A stretch of DNA of 64,000 nucleotides. Origin: Symbiodinium sp. CCMP2592 (lineage: Eukaryota; Sar; Dinophyceae; Suessiales; Symbiodiniaceae). The position numbers and the translations under genes are program-made. The first letter of the stretch is position 1. Each line of letters opens with the position of its first letter. Below are positions 17,925 through 28,676 of this stretch, one piece after another. The stretch spans positions 43,439-107,438 of the forward strand of contig CAJNDT010000970.1 of NCBI GenBank assembly GCA_905221615.1, in the 5' to 3' direction. The notes beneath the pieces were generated by a model. The model was not told where the DNA came from and made no database searches. It saw nothing but the letters and a program-made list of their open reading frames with translations.

Positions 17925-20003
17925 TCAAGAAGCCTTTCGCTTTCGCGAGGCAGCGGATCCTTGATCCAGCTCTTGGGCCGAGGCCCTCAAACTTTCGGCA
18001 GGCTTCGGCCTGTACAGGATGCACTCCTTCAGCGAAGCAGTGTTCTTCAAAATGGGAATCTTCCAGCCCTTCTCGTTGAGAAGGACTGTCGCCAGATTCG
18101 GCTCTGAGCCGACCGGGATCTGCCAGAAGGCAGATAGCAAACTTCCGGCTGCAGCCGGGGGTGAAATATACAAGCTTGTGCCCGAGGCCGAATGCCAAAC
18201 CTCCACACTGCCAGCTGCCGGCTTTAAGCCAATCTTTGAAATCTGATCCGTGAAGGGGAAGATCGTCAGCTTGCCTGTCTTGGCTTTGCCCTCCAACAGA
18301 CAGCACGTGGGATTCTTCAAAAAGGTCAACTCCTCTTCACAGTGCGAGTACTTCAGGAAATACTCGCAGCAGAGCTCGAAGAGCTCTCCTCGGAGTCTCT
18401 CTTGGCTGCAAGCCTCCGTATTATGGGGCAGTCGGTCCACAGAGTCAGACACCACTTCGGGTGCATCTCCGCTATACAGATCGAAAAATTTCTTGAGCTC
18501 GCTCAGAAGCACCTCGACCTCCTTGTCCCACCTCACTGGGCAAGACAGCGAGAAAGAGCCGTGGCTCTGGCCGATTTTCTCCAGCTTCCAAGGCCAGATG
18601 TCCTGATACTTCTGCTTGCCTTTGTACAGGTTCCCCTCTGCGAAGCCTTGCAGCTTCATCAGGAAGGCCGGGTCCTGCATGTTCTCCAAGGTCGCAGGGG
18701 CCGCATCAGACGGCCCATCTTTTGTAGCAGCAGCCGGTGTTGCACCGGCACTCTTGCCACCCATCTCGTGTTCGTACAAAGTCAGCAAATTGGCCAAGGA
18801 CCCGTGCTCAAGGCCTTCTTGCCCCGACTTCTCTTTCTTGCACATGAAGAGGGTGCTGCGAACCATCAGGCGACCGAAGCACTCAACTGCCTTGGCACGT
18901 GCACTTGCATCCGTCACATTCTGAGTGTGAGCCCAGGCACGAGCAAGAAGCTCCTCCCAATCCTTTACAGCATCTTCCATGCCTTTCGCACAGAGCCTGC
19001 TGACATCGCTCTTGCTCAGCAGCCGAGCCACACCGTCTACCACTTTTGTGGCTGTCAGGTTCGTCGCGATCATCGCAGCCCTTGCGAAAGCATGCGATCG
19101 CTCCTGCCCTGCAAACCGGAGGCCGGCGACCGTGGACATGAATTCCTCTCCCAATCTTTTGCTTGCCCCATATTTCAAGGAAAAGTCGTGCAAAAACTTC
19201 AGCAGAGGTGCTTCGGTTCCTCCTGCATAGAATCTGCAGAACAACCCGCAAGCGGCCACGGTCTGTGGCGAGGCATCCGGCACCGTGGCTGCTACATCAG
19301 CTTGCACAACATCCCAGTCGATGCACAAACCTTGCTCTGCCAGCAACTTTGCTCGGGTCACCATCGCCATGGCGAGCTCCAGCTCGCCTGCCGTTCTTGC
19401 AACTCCTTGGGCTGCATTCATGACTTCCTGAACGAAGGAGGCCAGCGAGGGCAGTACGGCATCAACTTCCGCTGACAGCACCAGCCACTCCCATCCATTA
19501 TCCACGGCCTGCCGAAAGTCCGTAGACAATCGCTGCAACGTGAGCTTGCCGTTGTCCGACACCGTCTCTTGGTCCGAGGGACATGCTGCAATGCAGGCAC
19601 GGCAAAATGCCGTAAAGTGACTGCATGCTAACGACATGTATCGCTCATCGCCTCGCACCTCAGCTAGCAGCCCTCCATTCATATCCACTTGCCGCTTGTT
19701 GAAACTAAAGGCCTTTTGGCTCAGAGCTCTATCCGTGGATATTTCCATGCAAACACTTCGCTTCAGCTCCATGGAGCTGAAGCCTACAGATTGCACTTGG
19801 GCCCCTGTCTTGTGAACTTGGGCTCCATTCAATCCTAACCCTGAGCGATTCGACGGGTGCACCAGGACTTGACCCGGCCGCAGCCCCTGCCTGTAGCACT
19901 TCCTGCTCTCCTGCAGGATAGTTTCGATCTCCGTCCATCTCTCCAATGCCGGAGCATCTTTCTTCAATGCCTGCTCCACGGCCGTAGCCCAGGCAGGCTT
20001 CAT
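17925..20003 (-). CDS. Intronless protein of an unknown, probably dinoflagellate-specific family
   Basis: The minus frame is open from 20111 to 17925. I choose the Met at 20003 (MKPAWATAVEQAL, 692 residues) because the preceding 36 codons cross a poly-C/T tract and look non-coding. The protein is soluble and mostly helical. Recognisable segments are HPSNRSGLGLN, GGLLAEVRGDERYMSLACSH with FCRACIAAC, and NGWEWLVLSAEVD. From memory these recur in a large protein family of Symbiodiniaceae with no assigned function. The C-terminal half has an AAATKDGPSDAAP linker and a basic end, RKRKAS. No catalytic motif is visible. A full-length intronless frame could mean a retrogene or a TE-encoded protein. 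Confidence 0.65.
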   Translation of the reverse strand: MKPAWATAVEQALKKDAPALERWTEIETILQESRKCYRQGLRPGQVLVHPSNRSGLGLNGAQVHKTGAQVQSVGFSSMELKRSVCMEISTDRALSQKAFSFNKRQVDMNGGLLAEVRGDERYMSLACSHFTAFCRACIAACPSDQETVSDNGKLTLQRLSTDFRQAVDNGWEWLVLSAEVDAVLPSLASFVQEVMNAAQGVARTAGELELAMAMVTRAKLLAEQGLCIDWDVVQADVAATVPDASPQTVAACGLFCRFYAGGTEAPLLKFLHDFSLKYGASKRLGEEFMSTVAGLRFAGQERSHAFARAAMIATNLTATKVVDGVARLLSKSDVSRLCAKGMEDAVKDWEELLARAWAHTQNVTDASARAKAVECFGRLMVRSTLFMCKKEKSGQEGLEHGSLANLLTLYEHEMGGKSAGATPAAATKDGPSDAAPATLENMQDPAFLMKLQGFAEGNLYKGKQKYQDIWPWKLEKIGQSHGSFSLSCPVRWDKEVEVLLSELKKFFDLYSGDAPEVVSDSVDRLPHNTEACSQERLRGELFELCCEYFLKYSHCEEELTFLKNPTCCLLEGKAKTGKLTIFPFTDQISKIGLKPAAGSVEVWHSASGTSLYISPPAAAGSLLSAFWQIPVGSEPNLATVLLNEKGWKIPILKNTASLKECILYRPKPAESLRASAQELDQGSAASRKRKAS

Positions 20004-20111
20004 CTTTTCCAAGTTCTCTTGAAAAAAAACGGCTGCATGGCAACAGGATATGCATTTAATTGTCCGCCCTGCCCCCCCCCTGTATACATGCACCCTTGAA
20101 ACACAAGTCAT

Positions 20112-20360
20112 TTACGTGCCTAACATAGTCATTTCCCTATATAAGAACTGTACTTCAAAAAGTTATGTTAACTTAGCTAAACTTTAGCTAAACCCCCTAA
20201 CCTTTGTAAATGTTTAACATACTTACACCACTTATGTAAACACTTAGCTAAGTCTCTTAACAGTTGTATTTGTTTATCACACTTATAGTGATTTGCAATA
20301 TAGATACAACCGGGTTGCAAGCTATTTAACAACATGCTTGCAATCTATATAAACACTTAC
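20112..20360. other. AT-rich intergenic island with short inverted repeats
   Basis: No ORF of note. Repeated TTAGCTAA-type words occur (near 20,173, 20,187 and 20,245), and TTGCAATATAGAT near 20,293 is matched in inverted sense by a TTGCAATCTATAT stretch near 20,340. It lies upstream of the minus-strand gene at 17925-20003 and may be its promoter region or the end of a transposable element. Confidence 0.4.
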
Positions 20361-20564
20361 AAAGCCACGGTTCTTCCCAGTAGGGCCCTTGAGTCTGGGC
20401 AACCGCCTGAGCAAAAGGTGTGTTGCGCGTGTTTTCTGATACTGGTAGCGGAGCGAGAGAAGATCGGGCCTCGGGTTCGACAGCTCCCTCCAGGTTCTCA
20501 CCTGGAGTGCCTCGCCTTAGGGCCGACGGTGCTTACGCGCCTCGCCCTTCAGCCCCAGGTGCAC

Positions 20565-20707
20565 CTCCCCTTCAGTGCCTCACCCTCCGGTTGAGGTGCA
20601 CAACCTTCGGTGCCTCGCCTCCTGGCTGAGGTGCACAATCCTCTGCGCCTCGCCCTCCGGCTGAGGTGCGCGATCTTCTGTGCCTCGCCATCCGGCTGAG
20701 GTGCCCC
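20565..20707. repeat. About 38-bp tandem repeat, four copies
   Basis: Four diverged copies of a unit close to GTGCCTCGCCCTCCGGCTGA followed by GGTGCACAATCTTCT. Each unit contains an internal partial palindrome (GCCTC...GAGG). Weaker related words extend left to about 20,500. No coding function is apparent. Confidence 0.75.
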
Positions 20708-21470
20708 TTTCTGCAGCACCAGCCCGAAGCGGCATTGGTGCCCCTGAGAGCGCCCGGCCACGATCGGCCCGGAGCGCAAGCACCGCGCGGAATCCCGCGG
20801 GTGCTGAGCTGAGGCCAATCGGCCCAGCGAGCCTGGTGAATAAGGCGCCCCCGCGCAAAGCGGCGCCACGGACTTGGCGAGAAGGCAACCGGGACCCAGC
20901 TGGGGAAGCTCCTCCTAGCGAGACTTACAGCAGCACCGAGGGGAGCTCAGCGCCACCACCGCCTCCGGCTGCGAGCTCCCTTCCTCCGACCGGCGGTACC
21001 GGTTCCAGGCCTCGGCGCCTCTCCGGGACCACCGCCACTCCCGCAGACGACCATCTACCCGGATGGGACGGCCCAGCAGGGGTTGTACACTGCCTCGGGA
21101 CAGTTTTATAGGGTACTTCAGGGTGCCTGTCGGCGTGCCCGTGGTGATGCCCTCGAGAGTCCCGATGAAGGTCACCGGAGAGGCTAGTGCAGCCGCCTCT
21201 CCAGGCCCAACAGCTTCCACGGCCGCAGCGGCTACTCCGGAGCCTCCTAAGGCAGTGAAGACCGAGCCGAAGGAGAAGGAGCCACGGCACCCCAAGGACA
21301 AAGGGGATGCCAGTGCCGAAAGCTTACCCCCTCAAGAAGGACAAGGGGGGCGGCCGGGTGAAAGACGAGCCCAAGGAGACTCGCGAAGACAGGAGCCCCT
21401 CTTTTGAGCGCGAGTTCCTGCCACAGGCGAGTGCGAAGTCGGGCGCTCACAAGCCGTACAATGAACCCTG

Positions 21471-22935
21471 CACAGTGGGTTGTTTGAAGATAGGTGAGAT
21501 AGGTGAGATACTATCCAGGTTATAAACCATTTATAAGTGACTTAGGCATGGTCTAACTCGTTTCTATCTCTATCTCAAGATACTATCTTCGACGGAAGAT
21601 GGCAAGAGATAAAAGACTTAGAACGGACTTAGAAAAGATAGCTGCGCCAACAGGGTGAAGAAGTAGTGTATGGCCAGAAGAGAAAGAAAAAGATAAAAAC
21701 ATATAAAAACATATAAAAAAAGATAAAAAAAGATAGGAAAAGATAAAAAAAGATAAAACAGAGATAGCAGGAGTATCAACAGACGGCGCTTTGACGAGTC
21801 CGTGCATGTAGTTTTTTTCGTGCACCTTCCGCGAGGCTTGAAGAGGCAATGCGAGACCAGACTGCACGATCCCAGAAGAAATGCTCTGATTGGCGTTTCT
21901 ATACTGGCCGGCACAGCTTACGAAGTGCACGTCCTTTCTGCACACGTGGAAAACGCCGAGCCCTTCTTTGAGGCCAAAAACCAGCTGGAGCTTGCACACA
22001 TCCTTCCTAAACCCAGAAGGCTTATGCCCGAAGCCTTGAATCTTGAAGCGGAAGTGAAACAGATTGCAAGACACTCTCTTGCAGCTGTCCGCTGTGCCTG
22101 TATTGGGGGGTCCCGCCAGCAGCAGCAGCAGCAGCCTACTAGGTCTCAGAATCTGCCAGAGGCAAAGACCTTCTGGCCTCCAGGGTTGAGGCCCAGATGA
22201 GGCACTACACGCACTACCCTGCACTACCCGGCCCCAGCTGGCCCAGATTCGTAGAGGGCTCCAGGCACTACTCTCCTTCAGGCTCCCAAGGCCCAGGGGC
22301 GCACTACACCACACTACCTTCCGCCAGGGTCCCCAATAGGGTCCAGCAGCTCTTCTTCACTGGTTGGTCTGTGTGGCTCAAGTCCCGGCAGCAGCGTCTA
22401 TAGGTCTTGTCCCCCAGCAGCTCAGACTCCTGCCGTGCCGGCCAAGCATGGCCGCTACAGACCCGAGCACTCGGGATTGCCATCGTAGGTATAAGTACCT
22501 GAAATCAAGCCCTTCCTATCTTTCACAGGAGACGCAGCTGAATGCTGAGCAAGCTGGCGAGGAAACTGCCACCCAGTTGCTGGGCCTTGCGCCCGACGCT
22601 GATGCGCTTCCGGCTGCAAGCCTGCCTTCCGAAGCTCTGGCGGCAGGAGCTGAGGCAGTCCCTGGTGCACGGCTGCAGCTGCAGCTCACTCAGCCTTGCG
22701 GAAAGTGCCGCAAAGTTTGACGTGTTTGTGCTTTCCATGTTCGGTATCTTTTGAGCCTACTGGTTTTCCTTAAATCAGATAAAAAAAGATAGAAAAAGAT
22801 AAAAAAAGATAAAGAAAGATAGAAAAAGATAGAAAAAGATACTAAAAAATAAAACAGATTTAACTTATCTCACTTTTATCTTTTTTTATCTCTCCTTTCT
22901 CTTTCTTTCTCACCTAAGTCAAACAACCCACTGTG
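21471..22935 (+). mobile_element. 1,465-bp deletion derivative of the CACAGTGGG DNA transposon
   Basis: The element begins CACAGTGGGTTGTTTGA and ends with its exact inverse. It is flanked by TG on both sides (21469-21470 and 22936-22937), a 2-bp target duplication. Both subterminal regions match those of the 10.2-kb element at 39156-49346, in opposite orientation, including arrays of AGATAAAAAA words and short GTAGTGCGTGTAGTGC-like repeats. It carries no transposase but keeps the 5' exons of one internal gene. This makes it a non-autonomous derivative of a relative of the large element. The CACAG start and short duplication fit the CACTA/Mirage/Chapaev group. Confidence 0.85.
22448..22720 (+). 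pseudogene. Remnant 5' exons of the transposon's zinc-protein gene
   Basis: The ATG at 22448 starts MAATDPSTRDC, matching MASANPSTQDS of the gene at 42869-44021 in the large element. A short intron follows, ending TTTCACAG at 22528. Exon 2 starts GAGACGCAGCT and reads TQLNAEQAGEE...ALAAGAEAVPG...LQLTQPCGKCRKV before a TGA at 22718-22720. The intact gene continues past CAKCRK, so this copy is truncated. Both copies share the AG|G acceptor. Only the pairwise likeness shows what it was; no function remains. Confidence 0.75.
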
Positions 22936-24087
22936 TGGTGCCTCAGGCAGCGCAGGCCCCATTGGAGGGCCGACTCCTCGCAGAGTCCGATGTCGGCACC
23001 GCCTCACGTCCCAGGGGGGCGTGGGTGCCGCCTGGCGACGGACCTGGCTACTGGTTCTTCGTGTTGATTGAGGAGCCAGACCGCCTGGACGACTCACGGG
23101 ACCGGCGTGGAGACTCCAGGCCCCATACCCCGCCGAGGCGCCCCAAAGGCAAAGGCCACGGCAAGGGGAAGAAGGGCAAGCCCGCGCGCAAGGGCAAAGA
23201 CAAGGACCGGAAGCGCGGCAAGGACGCCCCGGCGCCGGCAAGGAAGAAGAACAGGCCGGGCAAGAAGCAGCGTGAGCGGCGCAAGTTCGCGGCAAGGCGC
23301 GACCGTGGATCGGACAGCCGCGGCAGCCCGGACCCGAAGCGCCCGCGCAAGAAGGCAAAGAGCGAAGAGGCAAGCCCGCCGCCACCGCCTCCGGCAACTC
23401 CTCCGCCGAACCCCTCTCCGACGTCCCCAGCAGACCGCCACGAGAGGATGCACGGCGACTCCAGCCCGTCCGACGAGGACCAGGAGGACGAGGGCGAGGG
23501 CGAGGGCCACTTCGCTGAAGAGGAGACGCTGACGGACGACCCCACGGTCACCCCGCCGGACACACCGGCTCCGTCCGAAGCGCCAGCTCAGCGTGCAGAG
23601 CCGTTGCGTGCTGTCCAGGCAGCCCGGCCAAGGCACCGAGCAGGCCGGCGAGCAATCGCTCGCAAGGCAAGGAGCACTAGGCAAGCCACGCGATGGCGCG
23701 CAGGCCAAGGCGAGCGGGCCTCCTCTGCCCCCGCCGCTCAGCGACCGCGTCATCGACGACAATGCCCCCACGCCTCTGCGGGTGGAACCCGCACAAGGGC
23801 CCCGCCCCAGGCGTCAACTGGCGTGGTGGCGCTCCCCCACAGCCACCCAAGTACGACGCCTCCGCTCGCGACGTCGGGTCTTTCGACCGCTACGCGAGGA
23901 GGGTCAGGGTGTGGGCACGAAGAGTCGCAGCGTGGATGCCCGATGGGGACGCGGCCCTGCTCCTGGTGGAGTCCCTGACCGGGCTCCCAGAGCGAGAGCT
24001 GGAGTTCGTGCCCCTCTCCACCATCGAGGAAGGTGGTGTGGAGGGCGTTCTCAAGCGCCTGGAGAGCGCCGCCTCGGATGCCCTGGT

Positions 24088-26191
24088 GGTGATGGTTGAT
24101 GAAGCAAAACAGTTCGTACATGTTATTCCAGTAGCGACAAAGGAAGCGACAGCATACGTTGTTGAAGAAGTCTGCAGAGTGCTTATGCTGTTGAATTCTA
24201 AAGTCATTCTGAGAACTGACACGGAACCAGCAATGATTTCGCTGAGGAAGAAGGTGCAAGGAATACGGAAGATGAAGAATCTTGATACAGAGATACAAGA
24301 TGTAGCACCCGATGAACACCAAGGATTGCAACAGAAACATGGGTTCAAACAGTTCGGAACTTATCTAAGACATTGGTGTATGGAGTTGAATCGCAAGCGA
24401 AAGTGAAGATTACTTCAGAAAGCACGCTGTATCCATGGGCAGCAAGACATGCAGCATTCCTGCTGAATAGGTTTGTTGTGAAGAAAGGATCAACACCGTT
24501 TGAAGTACAGTTCGACAGAGAGTACAAAGGAACGTTAGCGCCATGGGGAGGCGTTGTACTAGCAAAGCCAGTACCAAAAGTCAAGGAGAAAGGTGAAGCA
24601 TGGAGAAAAGGAATCTTCGTTGGAAAAGACTCGATGAACAACCTGAATCTGATAAGCACAAGACAAGGAATCATCAAGAGCAGAACGATAAGACAGTGTA
24701 CGCCACTGTACGATGTCGAAGTGCTTGCAGAAGCAACAGGAACACCGTGGAACTACACACAAGACATGTTGGTAGGAAGAAAATCCACGAAGAGATTGCC
24801 ACCACACAGTGGAATTGAGATGGCAATTGGCGACAGGCCAGAGTTTGTTCAAAGAAAAGAAAGAAGCCAAGAACAAGAAGAAGAGTTGAGAGATTACAGC
24901 CCAAGTCAAGAAGCGGCGTCAGATCCGCCAAGCGAGACTGAACAAGACATGAACGAAGATCCAGGTGAAGGACATGTAGGATCATCAAGCAGCAGTTCAA
25001 GCAGTCGAGGAAAAGGTGTCACAAGAAGAAGAAGTGAAAGAAGTGATGAATCTGATGAGTTGATTCAGGGAGAGAATCCACCGCCAGCATCGCCCAAGAG
25101 GAACTTGGAAAAAGGCGAGCTGCCAGAAGTGGTGAGGCAGAAGATGGACGAAGGACCAACGGAAGCTGAAGAGAGACCAGACAAGTTTATGAGAAGTGTG
25201 AAGAAGATAGAACCATTCCTAAGAAAGGAACTCCCGCAGTATCACGATGATGAAGAAGTCGAGTTGGAAGAATTTGAAGATATGGGAAGCTGAGTTTGAT
25301 GAAGAAGAAGAATGGCAAGAATCAGATGGTGAAGAAGAGATACCAGAAGACATGCCAAAATGGTCGAATGATTTTGAAAGCGGACCACCAAAGCTAGATG
25401 ATGATGAAATGATGAAAGTCGAAGGTGTGTCCAAGAAGCACGAATGGGAGAGACTCGAGAAGATGAAAGTGCTGAACAAACTGCCAAAAGGAACAGATAC
25501 CTCAAAGTACAAGTTTCTGTCGACAAAGATAGTGTACGACTGGAGACACAGAGACAAAGAATGGAGAAGACGTGGAAGACTGGTAGCAACAGAGTTCAAA
25601 TGGTTAGGTGATACAGATATTGCAAGTTTGTTTTCGCCAACCGGTGTAGCAAGCACAGTGAAGCTACTGTCAGCATTGTTTGCGTCTTCAGAAGGATATA
25701 CACTTGGAAGTATCGATGTTGGTGACGCCTACCTAATGGTAGAGCAGGAGGAGCCGACTATCGTTGAAGTCGATGGAGAAATTTATGAACTAGGGTATAC
25801 GTTACCCGGACAGCGAATCGGAAGTGCAGCTTGGTTTGGAAAGTTGAAAAGCTACCTAGAAGAGTATGGGTTAGCAAGTGATAGCGGACTCCCGGCACTA
25901 TTCTCAAGGAAACCAGACAAAGAAGGATTCGGAATCATTGTGCTGAGTCATGTAGATGACATGGAGCTATATGCATCAAGAGAAGAGTTCAAGAAGTTGG
26001 TTGAATTCCTGAGAAGCAAAGGATTGAAGATCAAAGTGGAAGGACCACTGGATGAGAAAGAAGGATCAATGAGTTTCCTGAAGAGAAGTTTCAAGTCAAT
26101 GGGAGATGGAAACGTGAAGATCACAATGAACTCAAAGTACATCGAAGGATTGATCGAAGTGCTCAAGCTGGAAGGAGCATACACGCATTAG
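24088..26191 (+). pseudogene. Copia-type pol remnant (integrase and reverse transcriptase)
   Basis: From about 24,088 GC content falls and the frame reads an integrase core piece (VVMVDEAKQFVHVIPV, then VILRTDTEPA with the second acidic residue). A frame change near 24,350 leads into 24373-25293, the integrase C-terminal part (YPWAARHAAFLLNRF, PWGGVVLAKP, WRKGIFVGKD). A second change near 25,270 leads into 25247-26191, a Ty1/copia RT: LGSIDVGDAYLMVEQEE is motif A and VLSHVDDMELYA the YVDD-like box. The RNase H domain and LTRs are absent. It is a 5'- and 3'-truncated, frameshifted copy, fused to an unlike gag region upstream. Confidence 0.8.
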
Positions 26192-26560
26192 CAACCTGCG
26201 CCCATCAGCTACCCACCCAACCTCCGCCCGTCAGCTACCCACCCCCCGCGCCAGCAATCTCTGCCCCGTCAGCTACCCACCCCCCTCGCGTCAGCAACCT
26301 CCGCCCATCAGCTACCCGCCCAACCTCCGCCCGTCAGCTACCCACCCTCCGCGCGTCAGCTACCTCCGGCCGTCGGCAACCTCCGCCCGTCAGATACTAT
26401 CTATCTCCGTCAAGTATCCACGGGTTGGAGGTTAGAGGTTTCCGCAGGCGAGGTTCCGCCCGTCAGATACTAACTATCTATTCAACAACACCCCCCCTCT
26501 GGTCGGGTCCGCCCCTCCGCCCGTCAGCAACCTCCGCCCGTCAGCCACCCCACCGGGGGG
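26192..26560. repeat. Degenerate minisatellite, CCGCCCGTCAGCTACCCACC-like
   Basis: About twelve imperfect copies of a 20-24 bp unit containing CGTCAGCTACCC or CGTCAGCAACCTC run directly from the end of the copia fragment. The unit varies in the CCACC/CCTCC part. No ORF of note lies in it. Confidence 0.8.
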
Positions 26561-28290
26561 TATAGGGGTTACCCGGCGTACGCTCTGCACCGGAGGCGAG
26601 GCGGACGAAGAGTGGCCAGCTCGACAGTTCGCCCTAGAGGCCCCAGACATCTCTTTCGACGATCTAGAATCGATCCATGACAGTGCTCGCGAGTGCAGGG
26701 CTCCCGAGTGCACTGCCCCACGTACCCAATAGCCACTGCAGAGGATTCCCAGCAGACAGTTGCTTCGATTGCACATCCGCTGTGTTACTTTGACTTGCCC
26801 TGAGCCAGTCTCGGATGTGGAGTGCTATGCGTCGCCCGTGAAGCCAGGATCTTGCACAGGTGGTTCTTTTTGCCGCCCTCGTCGTGTTTGGTATGTGGGT
26901 GAACCTGTGGGGTACTTGCTGTGCCTGATCGCAAAAGGATAGCCTGTGCGGGAGGTCAATTTCATGGCGGGCTTTGGGACTGTCGGGAGTCTTCCGTGCA
27001 GGATCATGCAGGGTCTGCCCTTTCTTGGCTATGCCGTAGTGGCTCGATCAACCAGCAGTGTTTCCTTCACTCTCCTAAGGACGTGCTTGATGCAAGTTTA
27101 AGTTCTCGTATATATTTACGCACGACTTCATGTGTAATCTAATCAGTGGGCATAGGATTTCCTTGGAGCCCTACCGTAAAGTGTTCATGCGTTTGGTTGC
27201 TTCACGGATGCGATCTAAGACAGGCTGTGTACCTGTCCGCCACCGCCACTGGAACAGGACAGGGTGTTCGGCGTTCGGAAGAGCTCGTCAGATCGCCTCA
27301 TTAGTTAAGGCGTTCCCGATTATGACCTCCTGTCTCGACGGTGGTTTTCGACTGTTGCAGGCTCACGAGTTGAGGTGTTTCTATTCATTCTCCGCAAGCA
27401 TCGTGCACTGCTTGCCCGCTGAACAGAGTGAACATCTGCAGTTTGCACATGACATGTGGGTACCTGAGACCTGAGACCGGTCTTGCCACGTCTTAGTTTT
27501 CCTGTTGTCTCCGGTGTCCCGAAGAAGTGCGTTTTCCGCAGGTGGCAGATCTTCGGGTGTCCATAGGTGCACTGGCAGGATGAATAAATCAGCGCCAGGT
27601 TGGCTCGTTTCCTGGCTGCCGGACTGTCACAAGCATGACATGCGTTGAAGCGTGTAAGTCGAGGTGGCCGGGGCTGAAACCCTGGGCACCGAAGCCTTAG
27701 GGACTCTGCAACAAAGAGAAGGCACATCCCCAACGAGCAGGTCCAAGTTTTGCAACAAATTGGGTTGTTGAAACAGACGGACTGTTGTGAGTGACTGTTG
27801 CTTCCAGACCTTTAGCCGCAAGACCGACTGGCCCAAGGAGACGGGCCCCAGGCTGTGCTTGGTGCGAGCACGAAAGACTTAGGTCCTTCGGTGCCAGCTA
27901 TAGCTGTCCGGTGATTGCTCAGCGTTCCCCGGAGTCCTGTAGCTGCCACTGTCTTTGACATTGTAACACTGTCCGAGCTCGGCCGTGCTTCAACACTCTT
28001 CAGAACATGCATCGATGTGCGGAGTACGAAGTTCAGCCGGCAGTGATTAAGTTGCTGTTTGTGCCTTGCATGCTGACTGCTGCGGTGCCCTTGCGTCTGT
28101 TTGGCAGATGCCGCTACCAGTCGCTCTCAATCTCACAACCTGCCTGCAGATATGCACTTCATACTCAGCTAAGGAGGACAACCCAGCCAAATCGTGTTGC
28201 ATATTGCTCTTACGACGACAGACTGTCTCCGAACAGTGCAGGAAGATCTGTGGTGGGAACGGCACCTGCACCCGCCGTCGCTATGCCTGT
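26561..28290. other. Intergenic stretch without a recognisable gene
   Basis: Short ORFs occur on both strands but none has recognisable motifs or consistent composition. The base composition is intermediate. A weak 3' continuity into the oxygenase-like fragment at 28,310 suggests old retroelement remains. I see no RNA gene or tandem repeat here. Confidence 0.4.
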
Positions 28291-28309
28291 GCCCGCCCCA
28301 CAGTCTGTC

Positions 28310-28676
28310 CATAGCTGTACTCTTCAACCCGCGCATGGGCTTGCACCGTGACATTCAGAACATGCCCGGGCACCTGAATCATGCGCTGGCTCTGGGTGAT
28401 TACACAGGAGGGCGGGTGTGGATCGAAGACGATGAGGGGGACTCGACGGCCCGGCTGGCCGACAAGAAAGGGGACCGGGAACTGCGGGGCAGGTGGCTGG
28501 ACATGCACGACGATGCTCGTCGATATCACAAGGTCGAGCCCCACGAGGGCAGCATGTGGGCTCTGGCTGCCTACGTGCCACAAGCCTATGCTCGGGCGAC
28601 AGAACAGCACCGGGAGTCGCTCCGAGAAGCGGGCTTTCCGTTACCGAAGTTAACGATTCCGTCGTTAACTTCTTGA
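28310..28676 (+). pseudogene. Orphan 2-oxoglutarate/Fe(II) oxygenase-like domain fragment
   Basis: Within the open frame 28194-28676 the part from about 28,320 reads LFNPRMGLHRDIQNMPGHLN, then GDYTGGRVWIEDDEGD, then GRWLDMHDDARRYHKVEPHEGSMWALAAYVPQAY. HRD gives the HxD pair, the His in RRYHKVEP the third iron ligand, and nine residues later a Met stands where a 2-oxoglutarate-binding Arg would be expected. The same layout occurs in the RT polyprotein at 49798-53553 (HRDVNN...LVHSTDDWSGDRILL), where the Arg is present. This is probably a detached piece of a retroelement polyprotein with a damaged co-substrate site. Confidence 0.5.

Larger units (their letters stand above)
20750..24087 (+). pseudogene. 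Gag-like GC-rich region of a retroelement, interrupted by a DNA transposon
   Basis: Plus-strand frames on both sides of the 1,465-bp insertion (21471-22935) are GC-rich and low in complexity. The left side has an Ala/Pro/Glu/Lys-rich frame (TEPKEKEPRHPKDKGD). The right side has a 347-residue frame rich in Lys/Arg/Gly, then Pro and Asp/Glu (GKGHGKGKKGKPARKGKDKD). A more structured part reads WNPHKGPAPGVNWRG, RYARRVRVWARRVAAWMPDGDAALLLVESLTG and VLKRLES, which resembles the helical retroviral-gag-like domain of dinoflagellate copia elements. It joins copia integrase directly at about 24,088, so protease and zinc knuckle are missing. The assignment is tentative. Confidence 0.4.

Noticed and set aside
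22360-22385. Possible spliced-leader relict (TGTGGCTCAAG)
   Set aside because: Only nine bases at the 3' end of the dinoflagellate leader match; the conserved left part is absent.
26192-26560. CRISPR-like spaced repeats
   Set aside because: Units are degenerate and contiguous, without unique spacers of constant length; it is a minisatellite.
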